In this document: positions 19,344 through 31,585 of the stretch, piece after piece
Layout of the letters: each line of letters opens with the position of its first letter
Numbering within the stretch: the stretch's first letter is position 1
Assembly: GCF_033473495.1 (NCBI RefSeq)
Contig: NC_088935.1
Span: 1,240,001 to 1,304,000, forward strand
Source: Cercospora beticola
Lineage: Eukaryota > Ascomycota > Dothideomycetes > Mycosphaerellales > Mycosphaerellaceae
Direction: 5' to 3'
DNA length: 64,000 nt
Made by a program: the position numbers and the translations under genes
Notes under the pieces: generated by a model
The model's database searches: none
The model's input: only the letters and a program-made list of their open reading frames with translations
Told to the model about the DNA's origin: nothing

Positions 19344-21541
19344 ATGTTCAGAACCGCGCTCCGGTCGAGCGCTCGCGCGGCCGGTGCCATTTCCGCCAGC
19401 AGCAGATTTGCAGCGGTACGTACGCCCTCTCGCGCCACCAGACGAGCTCCAATGCCGCACGAAACCACCAGCGATGGGCTCAATGGGTCGGAGAATGCCC
19501 TCCTGCACCATGCGGATGCGGTTTTGGAGCTTCATTCGAGCTGCGCGGGTCGTCCAGGTACGCCCGAGGCTCTCAGGGACAGCGCGCTAACATGTCGTGT
19601 TTTGCTTGCAGCAACGAACAACCCCAGCCGTCGCCACTGCTTTCGCTCGCGGATATGCCGCAGAATCAAAGGCACAGCCCACCGAGGTGTCCTCCATCCT
19701 GGAACAGAGAATCCGTGGCGTGCAAGAGGAGTCTGGTCTCGCCGAGACTGGCCGAGTCCTCACTGTTGGGTATGCGGACAACAATGGCAGACCCATCGAG
19801 AAGCGAGGAGGATGCTAATGGGCACACAGTGACGGTATCGCCCGTGTCTACGGCTTGAACAATGTCCAGGCTGAGGAGCTGGTCGAGTATGTCCCAACCA
19901 TGGAGATGTGGAGATCACGTGAGCTGGACTGACAACATGCGCTAGGTTCGCCTCTGGTGTCAAGGGCATGGCCATGAACCTCGAAGCCGGACAGGTCGGT
20001 GTCGTGCTCTTCGGTACCGACAGATTGGTCAAGGAAGGCGAGACTGTCAAGCGTACTGGAGAGATTGTCGACGTCCCAGTCGGTCCTGAGCTTCTCGGCC
20101 GCGTGGTCGACGCTCTCGGTAACCCAATCGATGGCAAGGGCCCAATCAAGACCAAGGACCGCCGCCGTGCTCAGATGAAGGCTCCTGGTATCCTTCCTCG
20201 CAAGTCTGTCAACCAGCCAGTGCAGACTGGTCTCAAGTCTGTCGACGCCATGGTGCCAATCGGCCGTGGTCAGCGTGAGTTGATCATCGGTGACCGTCAG
20301 ACCGGAAAAACTGCCGTCGCCCTCGACGCCATGTTGAACCAGAAGCGCTGGAACGTTGGTAACGACGAGACCAAGAAGCTCTACTGTATCTACGTCGCCG
20401 TCGGTCAGAAGCGATCCACCGTCGCTCAACTCGTCCAGACTCTTGAAGAGCAGGACGCCATGAAGTACTGTATCATCGTGGCTGCCACCGCCTCCGAGGC
20501 CGCCCCGTTGCAGTTCATCGCACCTTTCTCTGCCTGCTCCATGGGTGAATGGTTCAGAGATAACGGTATCTTCAGACATTTCTTTTTTTTTACGACGTAA
20601 ACAAATTGCTGACGATTTCTGTTTGCAGGCAAGCACGCCGTCATCATCTACGACGATCTTTCGTGAGTTTACCTCTCAAACCACTAGCAGCGAGGCATAA
20701 TTACTGACAAATTCACAGCAAGCAAGCCGTCGCCTACCGTCAAATGTCTCTGCTTCTCCGTCGTCCACCAGGACGTGAGGCCTACCCTGGCGAGTAAGTG
20801 CAACAAGCGCCTGAATTCAGAGACACGACAACTAATCGTACTTCAGCGTTTTCTACCTCCACTCCCGTCTTCTCGAGCGTGCCGCCAAGATGAACAAGCA
20901 CTTCGGCGAGGGTTCGCTCACTGCCCTTCCAGTGATTGAGACCCAGGGTGGTGATGTGTCCGCTTACATTCCAACCAACGTCATTTCCATCACTGATGGC
21001 CAGATCTTCTTGGAGTCCGAGTGCGTCGCCCCAAATTTCTTGCCAGCCCCTGTTCAATGCTAATATTCTCCTTAGACTTTTCTACAAGGGTATCCGTCCA
21101 GCCATCAACGTCGGTCTTTCTGTCTCCCGTGTCGGTTCCGCTGCTCAGCTCAAGGCCATGAAGCAAGTCGCTGGTTCCCTGAAGCTCTTCTTGGCCCAAT
21201 ACCGTGAAGTCGCTGCTTTCGCTCAATTCGGTTCCGATCTCGATGCCGCCACCAAGCAGACCCTGCAGCGTGGTGAGCGTCTCACCGAGCTGCTCAAGCA
21301 GAAGCAGTACACACCTATGGCCGTCAACGAGATGGTTCCTTTGATCTTCGCTGGTGTCAACGGTTACCTCGACAACGTTCCCGTCAACAAGATCCTGAAG
21401 TTCGAGTCTGACTTCTTGAACCACCTCAAGACCAACGAGAGCGGTCTTTTGGAGTCGATTGACAAGGAGGGTGCATTGAGCAAGGATCTCGAGGGCAAGC
21501 TCAAGGACGTTGTGACGAGCTTCCTCAAGAGCTTCTCGTAA
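19344..21541 (+). CDS. ATP1: ATP synthase subunit alpha, mitochondrial
   Basis: Eight exons: 19344-19415, 19612-19769, 19830-19886, 19946-20565, 20629-20662, 20719-20793, 20847-21020, 21076-21541; 551 residues, the same length as the Neurospora protein. The arginine-rich, acid-free N-terminus ([17 protein letters not shown]) is a mitochondrial presequence. The nucleotide-binding P-loop is GDRQTGKT (about 211-218), and [18 protein letters not shown] and [16 protein letters not shown] mark the alpha-subunit C-terminal domain. It forms the F1 catalytic hexamer with beta (family knowledge). Codons are strongly C-ending, as expected for a highly expressed gene. Intron 1 is 196 bp and contains a second possible route, described in the findings. 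Confidence 0.97.
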
Positions 21542-22195
21542 ATCTAGACTTGTCCCCGGGGCGGGGTCGTGTATAGTACAAAAGGCAAGCTTGAGCTCAC
21601 AGTCAGAAGAGAAATACGGGCAACAAGATTGCTTTAGCAAGCGGGACGATGCAGTGTAGATATGCGAAGAACTTTTCCTTTGTTTCACCTACTCTTCCCT
21701 GTGTGATGACCAGATTCTGACGGGAAATGTGCTTGGGCAATGCCTCGTACAGTATCGATAACAGTTGAAACCGATGTCGTGAGCTGCACCTATGTCCCCT
21801 GGCTTTGCGTGCTCCGCCCGCCTGCGAGTCACGCTGCGTCCGGAAGTGGGAATGGGCGTAGAACGAGCAACGAGAACTGCAGAGCAACGCCCATTGATAA
21901 ATCTATCGGTGGCGTGCTTGCCTACAAACATAAATTGTCAGCACATATGTCAGATATCGTCAAAAGTGAGAAGTGAGGCGCTCAAAGATCGATCGGACGG
22001 AAATGTAATCTAGGTGGTGAGCAGAGTCGACGACTTAATCACAGTGCATAGATATGCTATCTCTAGTCGTCGCCACATAATTCATCAATTGAGTCGTGTA
22101 TCCATTTCCATTTTCATTTCCATACTGCATGATCCCATACTTTTGGCATTTAACCAATTGCCGTTTGTGAGGAGGAAGAATCTCATTGAGAGTGA
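21542..22195. other. Convergent 3' region
   Basis: 654 bp between convergent stop codons; T/A-rich runs such as ccatttccattttcatttcc near 22100. No coding signal found. Confidence 0.45.
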
Positions 22196-23371
22196 TCAAT
22201 TCCTGCTCCTCGTCTCCATAACATGCTCACTAATCGTGCCCGTAGCAGACGGCACAGGAGCACCGGAATCTTTGCGTATCCCACCATCGAGGGCGTCGGG
22301 CGGTGACACATGTGCCTGACCAGGTTGCTGGTCATGCAGTTTGTCCTCCCATGGGCTGTAAGGTGCTGCGATGGCATATTCGCGTCCTTTCTCCCCGCCG
22401 GGTCCGCTTAGCGTGCCCGGCCATTTTCGTTGTTGTTCGTGTAGGTCATCGAGAGGATGGCCAACGATGCCGTACTTGTCCCAGTTGATATGTGGCATCC
22501 GCACAACATTCTGAGGAGCGGGTATTCGAGGAAACTGCTTTGGAGGGGTGTGGTTCCCGGAATCCATATCAATATCACCCGAAGCGGATTGAGAAGGCTG
22601 TGAATCTGGGATCTCAGACGGCAGCCTGACAGTTCTCTGCGAAGCCTCCCGATCCTCTTCGCGACTTGCTCCCAATACCACTTCCTCCTCATCGTCATCG
22701 TCGTCCTCCATATTGTCAAGAATGTCACGCAGGCTAGGTTTCTGCTCGCGTAGACGCCCAGCGGCTAATTCCTTGTGGAAGGTTGCTGGGTCTTCTAAAG
22801 CAAGCTGTTTGATAGTCGCTAGTGTTTTGATATCGTCTTGCGCCTTCTTCTTTTGAATCTGGAGCGTGGAAATGGCGGCGCGCAAGGCGATCGCATCGCC
22901 AGAGTCTTCGGCAGAGAAAGGCAGGTTTGCAGGTTGCGGTATGTACTCAGTCGGCGGTATTCGAGCTGGCTTGGGCGGCGGTTGTGTTTCTATTGACTTG
23001 GCCAGCGTCTGGCCTTGAGCCGGCACCATGGCTGGCACATGCTGCTGCTGTGTATGCGGAGACCCACTCGAGGTCCTCCGCTGCTGCTGCTGCTGCTGCT
23101 CCGTCACCGGAGCAAATGTGAACTCGGCGCCATGATGGGCGTTTGCGAAGGCAGGCGCGCTGTACGCCGGAAGCACCGGCTGCACCTTGGGTGTGATGGG
23201 ACTGTATGCGGGGGCAATGGGCGATGCAGCGCCGCCGTGAGATGAGGACTGTTGTGAGGCGTGGTCGTAGGCGTCGGCGAAGGATGCGCTGTACGACGAG
23301 GCGCCGTCGGTGTTGTTCGCGGCGGTGGAGTGGGCGAGGTCGTGGGCCGGACGCAGCGATTCGACTGGCAT
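22196..23371 (-). CDS. Nuclear-looking fungal protein, function unknown
   Basis: Single exon, 391 residues. The N-terminal 160 residues are low complexity (Ala, Ser, Pro, Gln), with a six-glutamine run at residues 92-97. A predicted helical coiled coil follows (LRAAISTLQIQKKKAQDDIK, about 185-205), then a very acidic run NMEDDDDDEEE. The C-terminal part carries a motif-like stretch, NVVRMPHINWDKYGIVG followed by HPLDDLHEQQRKWPG, which looks conserved rather than random. This layout suggests a chromatin or transcription scaffold (inference); I do not recognise the family. Confidence 0.75.
   Translation of the reverse strand: MPVESLRPAHDLAHSTAANNTDGASSYSASFADAYDHASQQSSSHGGAASPIAPAYSPITPKVQPVLPAYSAPAFANAHHGAEFTFAPVTEQQQQQQRRTSSGSPHTQQQHVPAMVPAQGQTLAKSIETQPPPKPARIPPTEYIPQPANLPFSAEDSGDAIALRAAISTLQIQKKKAQDDIKTLATIKQLALEDPATFHKELAAGRLREQKPSLRDILDNMEDDDDDEEEVVLGASREEDREASQRTVRLPSEIPDSQPSQSASGDIDMDSGNHTPPKQFPRIPAPQNVVRMPHINWDKYGIVGHPLDDLHEQQRKWPGTLSGPGGEKGREYAIAAPYSPWEDKLHDQQPGQAHVSPPDALDGGIRKDSGAPVPSATGTISEHVMETRSRN
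23083..23100. repeat. CTG/CAG microsatellite in coding sequence
   Basis: Run of six CTG triplets which, on the minus strand, encodes the polyglutamine tract of the 391-residue protein. Such tracts commonly vary in length between strains. Confidence 0.8.
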
Positions 23372-23821
23372 GGCCAGTGCGGTCCAAGTTCTGGAAGGGC
23401 AGCACGAGACCTCACCAAGGATCGTCTTTTTGCGGGCACTCGTCTGATCGTTGACGTGGCGGCGTTTGGCAAATCTGCAAAAGTGTCGCTGCTCGATCTG
23501 CAGCTAAAACTTTGGAGGGCACGCAATTCACGCAGGGTCGCGGGGCAAAGTGGCAGTCACTGTCTGAGACGGCCTGCCCTGCTTGGTGTTGCTTGACTCG
23601 GACCCAGTTCCGGTCAGGCGGCGGCAACTGTGTTGTGCTCAAGATCAGGCTTTTCCACACTATGGCCTCTATGAGATGCACGAAATGCTTTCTGTCTCGT
23701 TGCTCTGCTGTCTCAACATTCGAATCTTCCGTTGCTCCAACCTCAACGAACGCCCGCTGAATCGCGCCGTCATGACCCTCCCCTAGTGAAATCGTACACG
23801 TTACATCCCGTCCCTCCTCGC
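23372..23821. other. Intergenic, upstream of the 391-residue gene
   Basis: 450 bp between two minus-strand genes: promoter of the 391-residue gene and 3' UTR of PMT4. No named element seen. Confidence 0.45.
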
Positions 23822-26305
23822 CTATTTGGCAAAGTGGAAATCGTAGTTGAGCCACTTCCTCGCAAGCACTTGTGGGACCTCCAACCCAGGCTTGCCGTAA
23901 GTCAACGGACTGAAGAACCAGAAACTCCAGATGAGCACCGCAACGACAATGCCACTTGCTGCCCAGGTAGCCAGGAGAGTCTGACCAGCAATCCGCTCAC
24001 GAATTGGCTTGCTTCGTTGTGCTGCTTGCGCTTTGCTACCCTTCTTGCCATCCACAATAGGGTTGCCCGAACCAATATTCTGGATCTCTTGGGGCTCGAT
24101 GTTGAAGATGAATTCAACAATAGCGCCGGCCACAAGACACGACGCCAGGTGGGCTGGCAAGTAGTGATGGAGGAACAGCTGACGACCCATAATGAAGAAT
24201 GGAAGATAGTGAGCGGCCCACAAGAGAAAGAAGAATCCTGTGCTGTTGTACAGCCGAGACCGTGTTCCTGCAAATATATGTCAGCTTTGAGTATCAGGGA
24301 AGATGGGACGATGGCTACTCACGTCTGTCAAGTGCATCCACGCCACGGCGGACAGACATTTGATCCGCGAAGATGATACCGGCAAACACAGCCAGAAGTG
24401 CAGATGCGAACCACCAGCCAATCGGGTTGCCCATGAAGTAAATCTGTCGTTTCGTGGCATTTTCAGTCCAAAAGCTGACTCCGCGGAGCAGGAACGGCCA
24501 TTGGATGGGTTGTGATGCGTACGGGTGGGACGACGTGAGCGCGTTATTATGGTAGAACATGGCACGCTGCAGCTCCAGATACTTCTTCATGAATGGCATG
24601 CTCTTAGGCTTCCTGACCTCTCTCACCAAACGAGGCGAGTCGGCGGGAATTCCCTGAATGTCCTCGACATACCACGTATTTGATGTTTGGAGCGCATTCT
24701 TGTTACCATTGATCTCAGCTTGCTTGTAAGCCCAATCCGGAAGGGGCGTCGTATGAGTCCACATGGCCACCTTGGTGGGAACGTGGATAAGCTTGAATTG
24801 CGAGGATAGCGTTTTAAATTCCTGGCCAGCCTTGCCATTGTCGATCTTGATTTCAAACAAAGTGTCATTGAAACGATCACCATTGGCCTGGTCAACTGGC
24901 ACAGTGGTGAATTCTTGGTTGGTCGGGAAGTAAGGGGAGGCAACATCATGCGTCAACAGCCAAGTGTCTGTGACAACGTGTCTGAAACGCACAATATCGT
25001 TGTTCTTGACGTGGTGCCCGAGGCCTTCCAACTGCTTGGCTGGAATGATTTGCCAGAGGTTGTTGGTATCGTTGTGAGGGTAGCCAGTGACCTGCTGACC
25101 TTGCGATGAGACACGGCCGTCCTCGTATCGCAGCGGGTAGCGATCGGTGTGCGAGTGAAGATATACCTTCGTGTCCTTGTGACGCATGGAAATGGCATCG
25201 AAAAAGTCGATGCCAATGGCCTTCTGTGCCATCAGGTTGTCCGAAAGAGTCTCCTGGAATTCGGGTGTCATGAAATCATCGCCTGGGCCAGAACGTGAGA
25301 GGATGGCAAAGTGGACCTGGAACCAGAACAAGTACATGAGAAATGGCACCACAGCCAGACCAATGACACGCGCTGTGAAGTGCTTGCCAAACTCAGGCAG
25401 AGTCAACGCACCCCTCTTGCGGTTGATGTCCAGCAGATCCCAGAGGTCGATCAGGACCGGCACACCGATCGAGAAGAAAGTGAAAGCTCCGACGTACTTG
25501 GTGCTGATCACACAACTCATGCAGACACCGCTCAACAATAGCCACTTCCACCACTTCCTGCTGAATGGCACATGGCGCAACTTGTAGAAGCGGATGTAGC
25601 AAAGCACACTCAATGCCATGAACAGCACAAGCGTGGCATCCAGCAAGATGAGCCTCGTCTGTCCCACGTGTGCATTGTCGAATAGCACGAGCGAAGCAGC
25701 CAGTATGCAAGCAGGAAGGCTGTATCCAGATTCCCACATGATCAAGTATGTTACAGACACCGTAAGTGCTCCCATCAATGCCGGCATTGCTCGGTATGCG
25801 ACGTATGGAACATGGTTGTCGATGTACGAATCGCCAATGTTTTCAAAGAGGAAGCTGCCATCGTAGCCAACGAGCCAGCCTGCGAATGCGAACAGCAGCT
25901 TGCCGAAGGGCGGGTGGACATCGAAGAAGTAGGTTCGTTGGAGGTAGTAGCTGGCGAACTAATTGTCCTCGTTAGTGTCACGGCACGCAATACTCGACAA
26001 AGCGTCCATCGTCCAAACTTCTGCTCTGTAACTCCACCCACCTTGCCAAAGTGAACTTCATCGAAGACCACTTGATCTGGATGGCTAATGCCCCAGAACC
26101 TGGTGAGGAACCCAAGGATCGTGATGATCGTGAATGCAATACCATGATCCCAATCGTTGTTCTTCACTTCGTTGGCCTTGCCCTTGAGGCTGTCCCATGA
26201 CTCTTCAACTTTGCCGTTCAGCACGGTAGCTGGATCCTTGCTCGGCGTGAGTGGTCGTTTGGCGTCCTTGGCTCCGCGCTGGCGGAGCTGCTGTTGTTGA
26301 GACAT
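23822..26305 (-). CDS. PMT4: Protein O-mannosyltransferase, Pmt4/POMT1 subfamily
   Basis: Three exons on the minus strand: 26042-26305, 24323-25958, 23822-24267; 781 residues. The catalytic Asp-Glu pair lies in VVFDEVHFG (D82, E83), followed across the intron by FASYYLQRTYFFDVHPPFGK. The central MIR region has the POMT1-type signature YLHSHTDRYPLRYEDGRVSS and QQVTGYPHNDTNNLW, then WLLTHDVASPYFPTNQE. These match Pmt4/POMT1 rather than Pmt1 or Pmt2. The enzyme transfers mannose from dolichyl-phosphate-mannose to Ser/Thr of secretory proteins in the ER; Pmt4 acts mainly on membrane-anchored proteins (family knowledge). The remaining transmembrane helices surround these parts as expected. Confidence 0.95.
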
Positions 26306-26757
26306 GCGGCGTCTTTGGGTTCACCCGTGCAGCGCAAGCATGGGTCGAGAAGTTCCGGATGAGAAAAGAGAAATGAAAATAAGGAACGTGAAGAAAGGAG
26401 GAGGATGGTAGCGAATTATCAGACAGCTGTACACGACGACAGCTACGAGGAAGGGGTTCTTGCTAAATTGAGTTTCGCTAAAGGGCGGCTAGCCCAGCCT
26501 TACATGTACGTCAACACGTGATCTTCAGCTTCAATGTCTGAAATTCACTTTCATTTTCACATGGTTATGGTTACTAGGACGCTTTACACGGGCGTGCACA
26601 AGATCATTGAGCACGTGGTGCTGGGTATCTTCATTACATTCGTACACAGTGCAGTGCTGCCTGCTCGCTGGCCAGCCTGTCTTTATGCCGCCACATTCGT
26701 GAGACGGATTGCTCAACCCGTTGCTATCTTCTGCCACCGCGTTCATAAAATCCCTCG
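26306..26757. other. Intergenic, upstream of PMT4
   Basis: 452 bp between two minus-strand genes. A purine-rich leader lies near 26345-26410; no gene or named element seen. Confidence 0.45.
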
Positions 26758-29008
26758 TCATGTTACTGACGTCCCGCCATCTTGAGCGTGTACAAGAGGC
26801 TGGCCATAGGGCTCATGTTGTCTTCTCACCTCGGCGACTTGTCGTTGCAGTTGGCTGGTGTCAAATGTGCGCTGAGATTCAGGATGTTCTTTCAGAGGAC
26901 CTCCCCCCGCTGTTCGGTAATCCTTCTCAGCTGAGCCCGGCGCCTCGATGGTGCTGGCCCCGGATATGTTGCGGAAGCCGGTGAATTCGGCCCCGTAATG
27001 CTTGTGTTTGTTCATAACGAGTGGAGATGGTTGGTTGTCTGGCAGCCTTCTGTCTATCGTAGGAGGTGCTGCCAAAGCGCTGGAGGGGGGCTCTGCAGGA
27101 TCACTATTAGCTGGCACGGTGCCGGCGCTAGAGTGTTCCACCAGCGATTGCCGTTGGGGCATTGGTGTTGTGTAGCCAGGAGCTCCACCAATATTGTTAA
27201 GTAGATGCTTGGGTCCGTTGTTCGGCTCTGCCCAGTCAGGAGTGTGTGCGATGTTCGGCGTTAAATGGCTGTGGATTGGCCCTTGAGGGCGCGCCCATGC
27301 ATTTTGCTCAATGAACTGCTCGTGTGCGAGACGTTCACTTTGAGGTTGCACGAGTCCGGTCCTATTCGGAAAGTACACAGGCCTCGGATGCGATGCCGGC
27401 TGGTGCACACGACGGGATATCTTCTCCTCGGTCAGCTTGCGGTCCATTGCGCGATCAGACAACGCGGTCCTACCTTCATGGCTTTCAAATCGTCTTCCAG
27501 CATATCACGATCTGCGCCAGTGATGTCTGGGGCTGCCGGGAAGCCGACGTATTTGGCGACGCCGCTCAGCACAGACACTTCTTGGTTGTATTTCGCTTGC
27601 TGTTTGATCTGGTCCGCCTTCTTTGTCGGGAATTTGTAGATGTAGTTCTCATCCTCTTGCTGGTTGCTCTGCCGCCGTTCGTTCTGTATCTTGTACCAAT
27701 CGTCGCCCAGCTGTTGCATGACATCTTCGCGCAGCTGTCGAGTGTGCTGAAAGTACTGGCTGTGTATTTGGCTTCGCTCACCAAGCGTCGTTCGGCGAAG
27801 GCTCTCAAGCTTGAATCTATAGTAAGCATGTGCCTCGTTCTCTTGCTTCGCTTTTCGAGCATCAATGCAAGCCACTTGTCGCAGGTACTCGGGGTGCTTG
27901 CTGTCTGCTTGGTTGAGCAGTTCCAGCTCTGCATTGGTAGCGGCCAGCTTTTCGCTGACCATTTTTTCGCGGAAAGCAGCGAATTGCTTCGCCAATTCTT
28001 CGAATGCGGTCGTAGCTGCGGGTTTGTGCTTCATTTCCTCTTCTGCTTTCGCTGCCGCTTCCGCGCTCTGCTCTGCTGTCGGTTCTAGCGTCTCCACGCT
28101 CTCTACGCCCATGCCCTTTGTCGCGTCTTTCTTGCCTTTACCCTTTGGCTTAGGCCCACGCTTGGCCTTTCCGGAGCCTTTTACAGGCGATGTCGGAGGC
28201 TCTGGATGTTCAGGCTCCGCAGCTTCAGGTATATCATCAGCTACATCTCCGTCTGCATCTTCCACTTCCGCTGGGTCCTCTTGGCCCGCGTTATCGTCGG
28301 GCACACTATGACTTCGTTTTCGCGGCGATTCAGCCAGTGCAGAATCGGCACTGCTCAACGAACTCTCGGCGGTATCTGAGCGCTTTCGCTTTTTCCCTGC
28401 ACAAAGGTATCAGCGCATAATTTCCCCAAAACTACACAATTTTGGCGCCCACTGAACTCACCAATGGTGTCTGTAGTGCCAGTACTCGACGTGGCACCCG
28501 GCCCAGTGGGCAGAGGAGAGGGAGGGTCCGACAATTCATCATCGGGCCCGGCAGCCTGGTTGAGTTTACTGGGAGTTCTGCCAGTCTCTTCCAGCTGTTT
28601 TCGGGCCTTGTGAGGTGTCTGGTCGAGTCTTTCAGTTTCCGCTTCCGAGTCCACCTCCAAGGACTGATGCGCCGTAAGCTCTTCATTCGTCGCTAGTGCC
28701 TCTGACACGCCATTTTGCTGCGCATCAACCTCCAGATCATCGTCCGGCTCGCTGAGACTGCTGGAACGGTTGTCGTCATCGTCTCGGTTCCCACTGGGAG
28801 CGTCGAGCCCATCTTCCTCTTCTCGGGTCAAAGTATCCCGCGCTGCATGATCGCGAAGCGCGACGGGCGATGCTTTGGCACTCAACGGTGATATTGATGG
28901 GCGAGGATTGTCTGATCTCGTTGGTGACGGCGGAGCGCGAGTAGAGGTGCCGGCGGCGGTGGAGCTGTGGTCGAGATTCTGGCTGGGACGCGCCGGCGGC
29001 GTCGCCAT
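26758..29008 (-). CDS. Sds3-like subunit of an Rpd3-type histone deacetylase complex
   Basis: Three exons on the minus strand: 28462-29008, 27474-28396 and 26758 to about 27420; about 710 residues. The Sds3 domain is in exon 2: FEELAKQFAAFREKMVSEK, then HPEYLRQVACIDARKAKQEN, AHAYYRFKLESLRRTTLGER and WYKIQNERRQ, ending GVAKYVGFPAAPDI. Sds3/Dep1 proteins hold the Rpd3L/Sin3 deacetylase together (family knowledge). The N-terminus is acidic and disordered; exon 2 opens with the nuclear signal GKKRKRS. The exon 2/3 junction is uncertain: acceptor candidates at gag, gaggag and gagaag all keep the frame, and I chose 27420 because of a good ctgac branch box. An in-frame ATG at 29089 could extend the start. 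Confidence 0.85.
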
Positions 29009-29304
29009 TGCTCTGTGCGGTTGCCAACGAGGTGGGGGCCGGGTCTGACAATGTCGCTCGCTGCGAGATGGCGCTACATGCGATCGCAAGTAATTTGTGA
29101 GTGTATAGGGCGTAAGTACGGTGGGCAGGGTAGCAGATGGTGTGCGGTAACAAGAGGGGAGCGGAGTTGGTGCTGGTGATGAAACCGCCCGTGCAACTTC
29201 GGTCGGCTTTTGATCGACGAACTTGAACTTTCGGAGCTTGAGCTTATTTGATATCTGCCATCCTCGACTACACCATCCTACACACCATTCGAATCTCGCC
29301 CATC
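29009..29304. other. Divergent upstream region, Sds3-like / NOP12
   Basis: 296 bp between divergent starts, with ctcgactacaccatcctac-type pyrimidine-rich leader on the NOP12 side. Presumed shared promoter. Confidence 0.45.
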
Positions 29305-31115
29305 ATGGCTTCAGGAGACAAGAACAAAGATGCTCGAAAGGCCGAGAAACGAGAAAAGAAGGACAAGAAGGAGAAAAAGACAAAGTCTAAGCAGGAACAA
29401 TCTGCGACGGCCTTTACCCTGCTTGCAGACGAGAAAAATGTCGACTCGGCCTTGTCGTCTCTCTTTGCAGTTAAGGTACGGCGCAATGTGATAGGATACA
29501 ATCTCTGAGAACTTCTTACTGACCAGTGTAGCAACCTCCTGTGAAATCGAAGCCTGCCACTGCCACAATTCCTGTGAAGAAGACGGGTCCAGCCGCCGAA
29601 GACGAAGAATCCGACGATGACAACGATGCCGAACTTTCCGAGCTGGACGAGGAGATGGAAGATGATGAAGAGGATTTTAATGGAGATGTAGAGGTTGAGG
29701 ATGCTTCAGAAGCTGTGGAAGAGGTTGCCGAGCCCAGGCGCAAGCGCAAACGAAAGGATGCGGAAGAGCAGATCGAGGATGCGTACATGGACCGACTGGC
29801 ACGCGAGGAAGAAAAGGACGCCGAGCGCCTTGCGGCCGAGCGAGCTGCGAAGCGTGCTAAGAAGAGTGAGGAGCAGCAGGATGCGCCCGAGCAGGAAGCG
29901 GACGACAGTGAAGAGGAAGGAGACGGCGACTCTGTGGACGAGGATGACCATTACGAGACTGCCTCCGACGACGAAGGCAAATCCGCGCCACCCAAACACG
30001 AAACCGAAGAAGCGAAGGACGTAGAACTGGAAAAGGCCAACCGCACTGTATTCCTGGGCAATGTTTCTACCGCTGCCATCTCCTCGAAGTCCTCTCGCAA
30101 GGCTCTCATGAACCACCTTGCCTCATTCTTCCCCAAAATCGCTGGCGAGAAAGGAGTCTCAAGACCGAAGGTCGAATCGATCCGCTTCCGCTCGACCCCG
30201 TACGCATCCGCGATACCAAAGAAAGCTGCATACGCGAAGAAAGAACTCATGGATGCCACTGCCAAATCCACTAACGCCTACGCGGTCTACTCAACACCCG
30301 CACTCGCTCGTGAGGCATGCCAACATCTCAACGGAACAGTCGTTCTCGACCGTCACCTCCGAGTCGACTCCATCGCACATCCCGCCAAAGTCGACAACAG
30401 ACGCTGTGTGTTCGTCGGCAACCTGGGCTTTGTAGACGACGAATCTAACATCCAAGAAGCCAACGAAGAAGACGGCCGTGAAAAACGCAAACGAGGTAAA
30501 GAACCCGCCGACATCGAAGAAGGCCTCTGGCGAACCTTTGGAAAATGCGGCAAAGTCGAGAGCGTGCGTGTCATCCGCGACAGCACGACCCGAGTAGGCA
30601 AAGGCATTGCATACGTCCAATTCGAAGACGAAAACGGTGTCGAAGCAGCTCTCCTGCTGAACGAGAAGAAATTCCCTCCCATGCTACCACGTAAACTCCG
30701 CGTTAGCAGAGCCAAGGCACCCAAAAAGAATGCCAAAGCGGGTAGCGGGCGGCCTTCTTTGAGACCCCAGCAAGCGGTGGGTCGAGGAGGAAGTGGTTAT
30801 CAGCGGAAATTGACAGGAGAAGAAGCTTCGAAGTTGGGACGATCGGCAAAACTGCTCGGGCGGGCTGCGGCCGCGAATTTGCGGAAAGGAGGAGATGAGA
30901 ATAAGTCGTCTGCCCGAGGGCCTTCAGAGCGCTCTTCCCAGACCCTGGCAGGGGGCATCAGAAAGCCAGAGAATTTTGTGTTTGAGGGCCATCGAGCAAG
31001 TGCGAGGTCAGGGAAGAGCGGGCTGAAGTTGGGAGGAGCAAAGGGCGCGAAGAACAAGAGTAAGACCAAAGTCACGAAGCGAAGCGCGTCGTTCAAGCAG
31101 AAGAAAAAGGCATAG
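29305..31115 (+). CDS. NOP12: Nop12-like nucleolar RNA-binding protein
   Basis: Two exons, 29305-29475 and 29532-31115; 584 residues, starting at the first ATG (MASGDKNKDARK). The N-terminal 200 residues are alternately lysine- and glutamate-rich, typical of nucleolar proteins. RRM 1 begins at RTVFLGNVSTAAISSKSSRK and RRM 2 at RRCVFVGNLGFVDDE, with its second core motif GKGIAYVQFEDENGVEAALL. The C-terminus is very basic (LKLGGAKGAKNKSKTK). Yeast Nop12 works in 60S pre-ribosome assembly, specifically 5.8S/25S processing (family knowledge). Codon use shifts from C/A-rich to G-rich near 30730, seen by eye. Confidence 0.9.
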
Positions 31116-31585
31116 GCATGAGCGGATGCGTGCAAATAGGTGATTCGAGCAATTGATAATTCGATTCTGTGCTCGTCATATGAATCTGCTGGTCATAATA
31201 CTCCTCCTCTTCCCTTCTCCGCATTGGTCAATCTCAGTCTGTGTATCGAGGCTAGGCCATTTTTGCCTCCTCATCCCCAATGCTCATGCTCTTCCTCCAT
31301 CCATCTCTGCCACCGAAAAAATGCTAGCTAGTAACACATACATGCCCCTTCTGTGCCGCCATTCGAAATGATCTCCAATGTGCGGGCCGTCTATCATGAA
31401 TGAACGATAAAGCAAAGCAAAATTAAAAGAGCGGACGGCCAGTCAAGTGTGCCGCCTTACGCCCCAGTCCCACCCAGAACGCCGCGCCATTGTGTGTGTG
31501 CGAAAACCACAACCAGAAACAATCAAACAAACATGCAAAGCTTCTGCCGCATAAGTAATAGTCGTGCTTTCCAAAACTGAAGAGC
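31116..31585. other. Convergent 3' region
   Basis: 470 bp between convergent stop codons. No coding signal seen. Confidence 0.45.

Noticed and set aside
19848..21688. Two long minus-strand frames (262 and 232 codons) opposite ATP1
   Set aside because: They mirror the strongly biased codons of ATP1 on the other strand; composition (Leu, Val, Asp, Gly) is that of an antisense shadow and they ignore the introns of the real gene.
23083..23100. CTG run considered as a non-coding microsatellite
   Set aside because: It lies within a well-supported reading frame and encodes polyglutamine; kept as an in-gene repeat instead.
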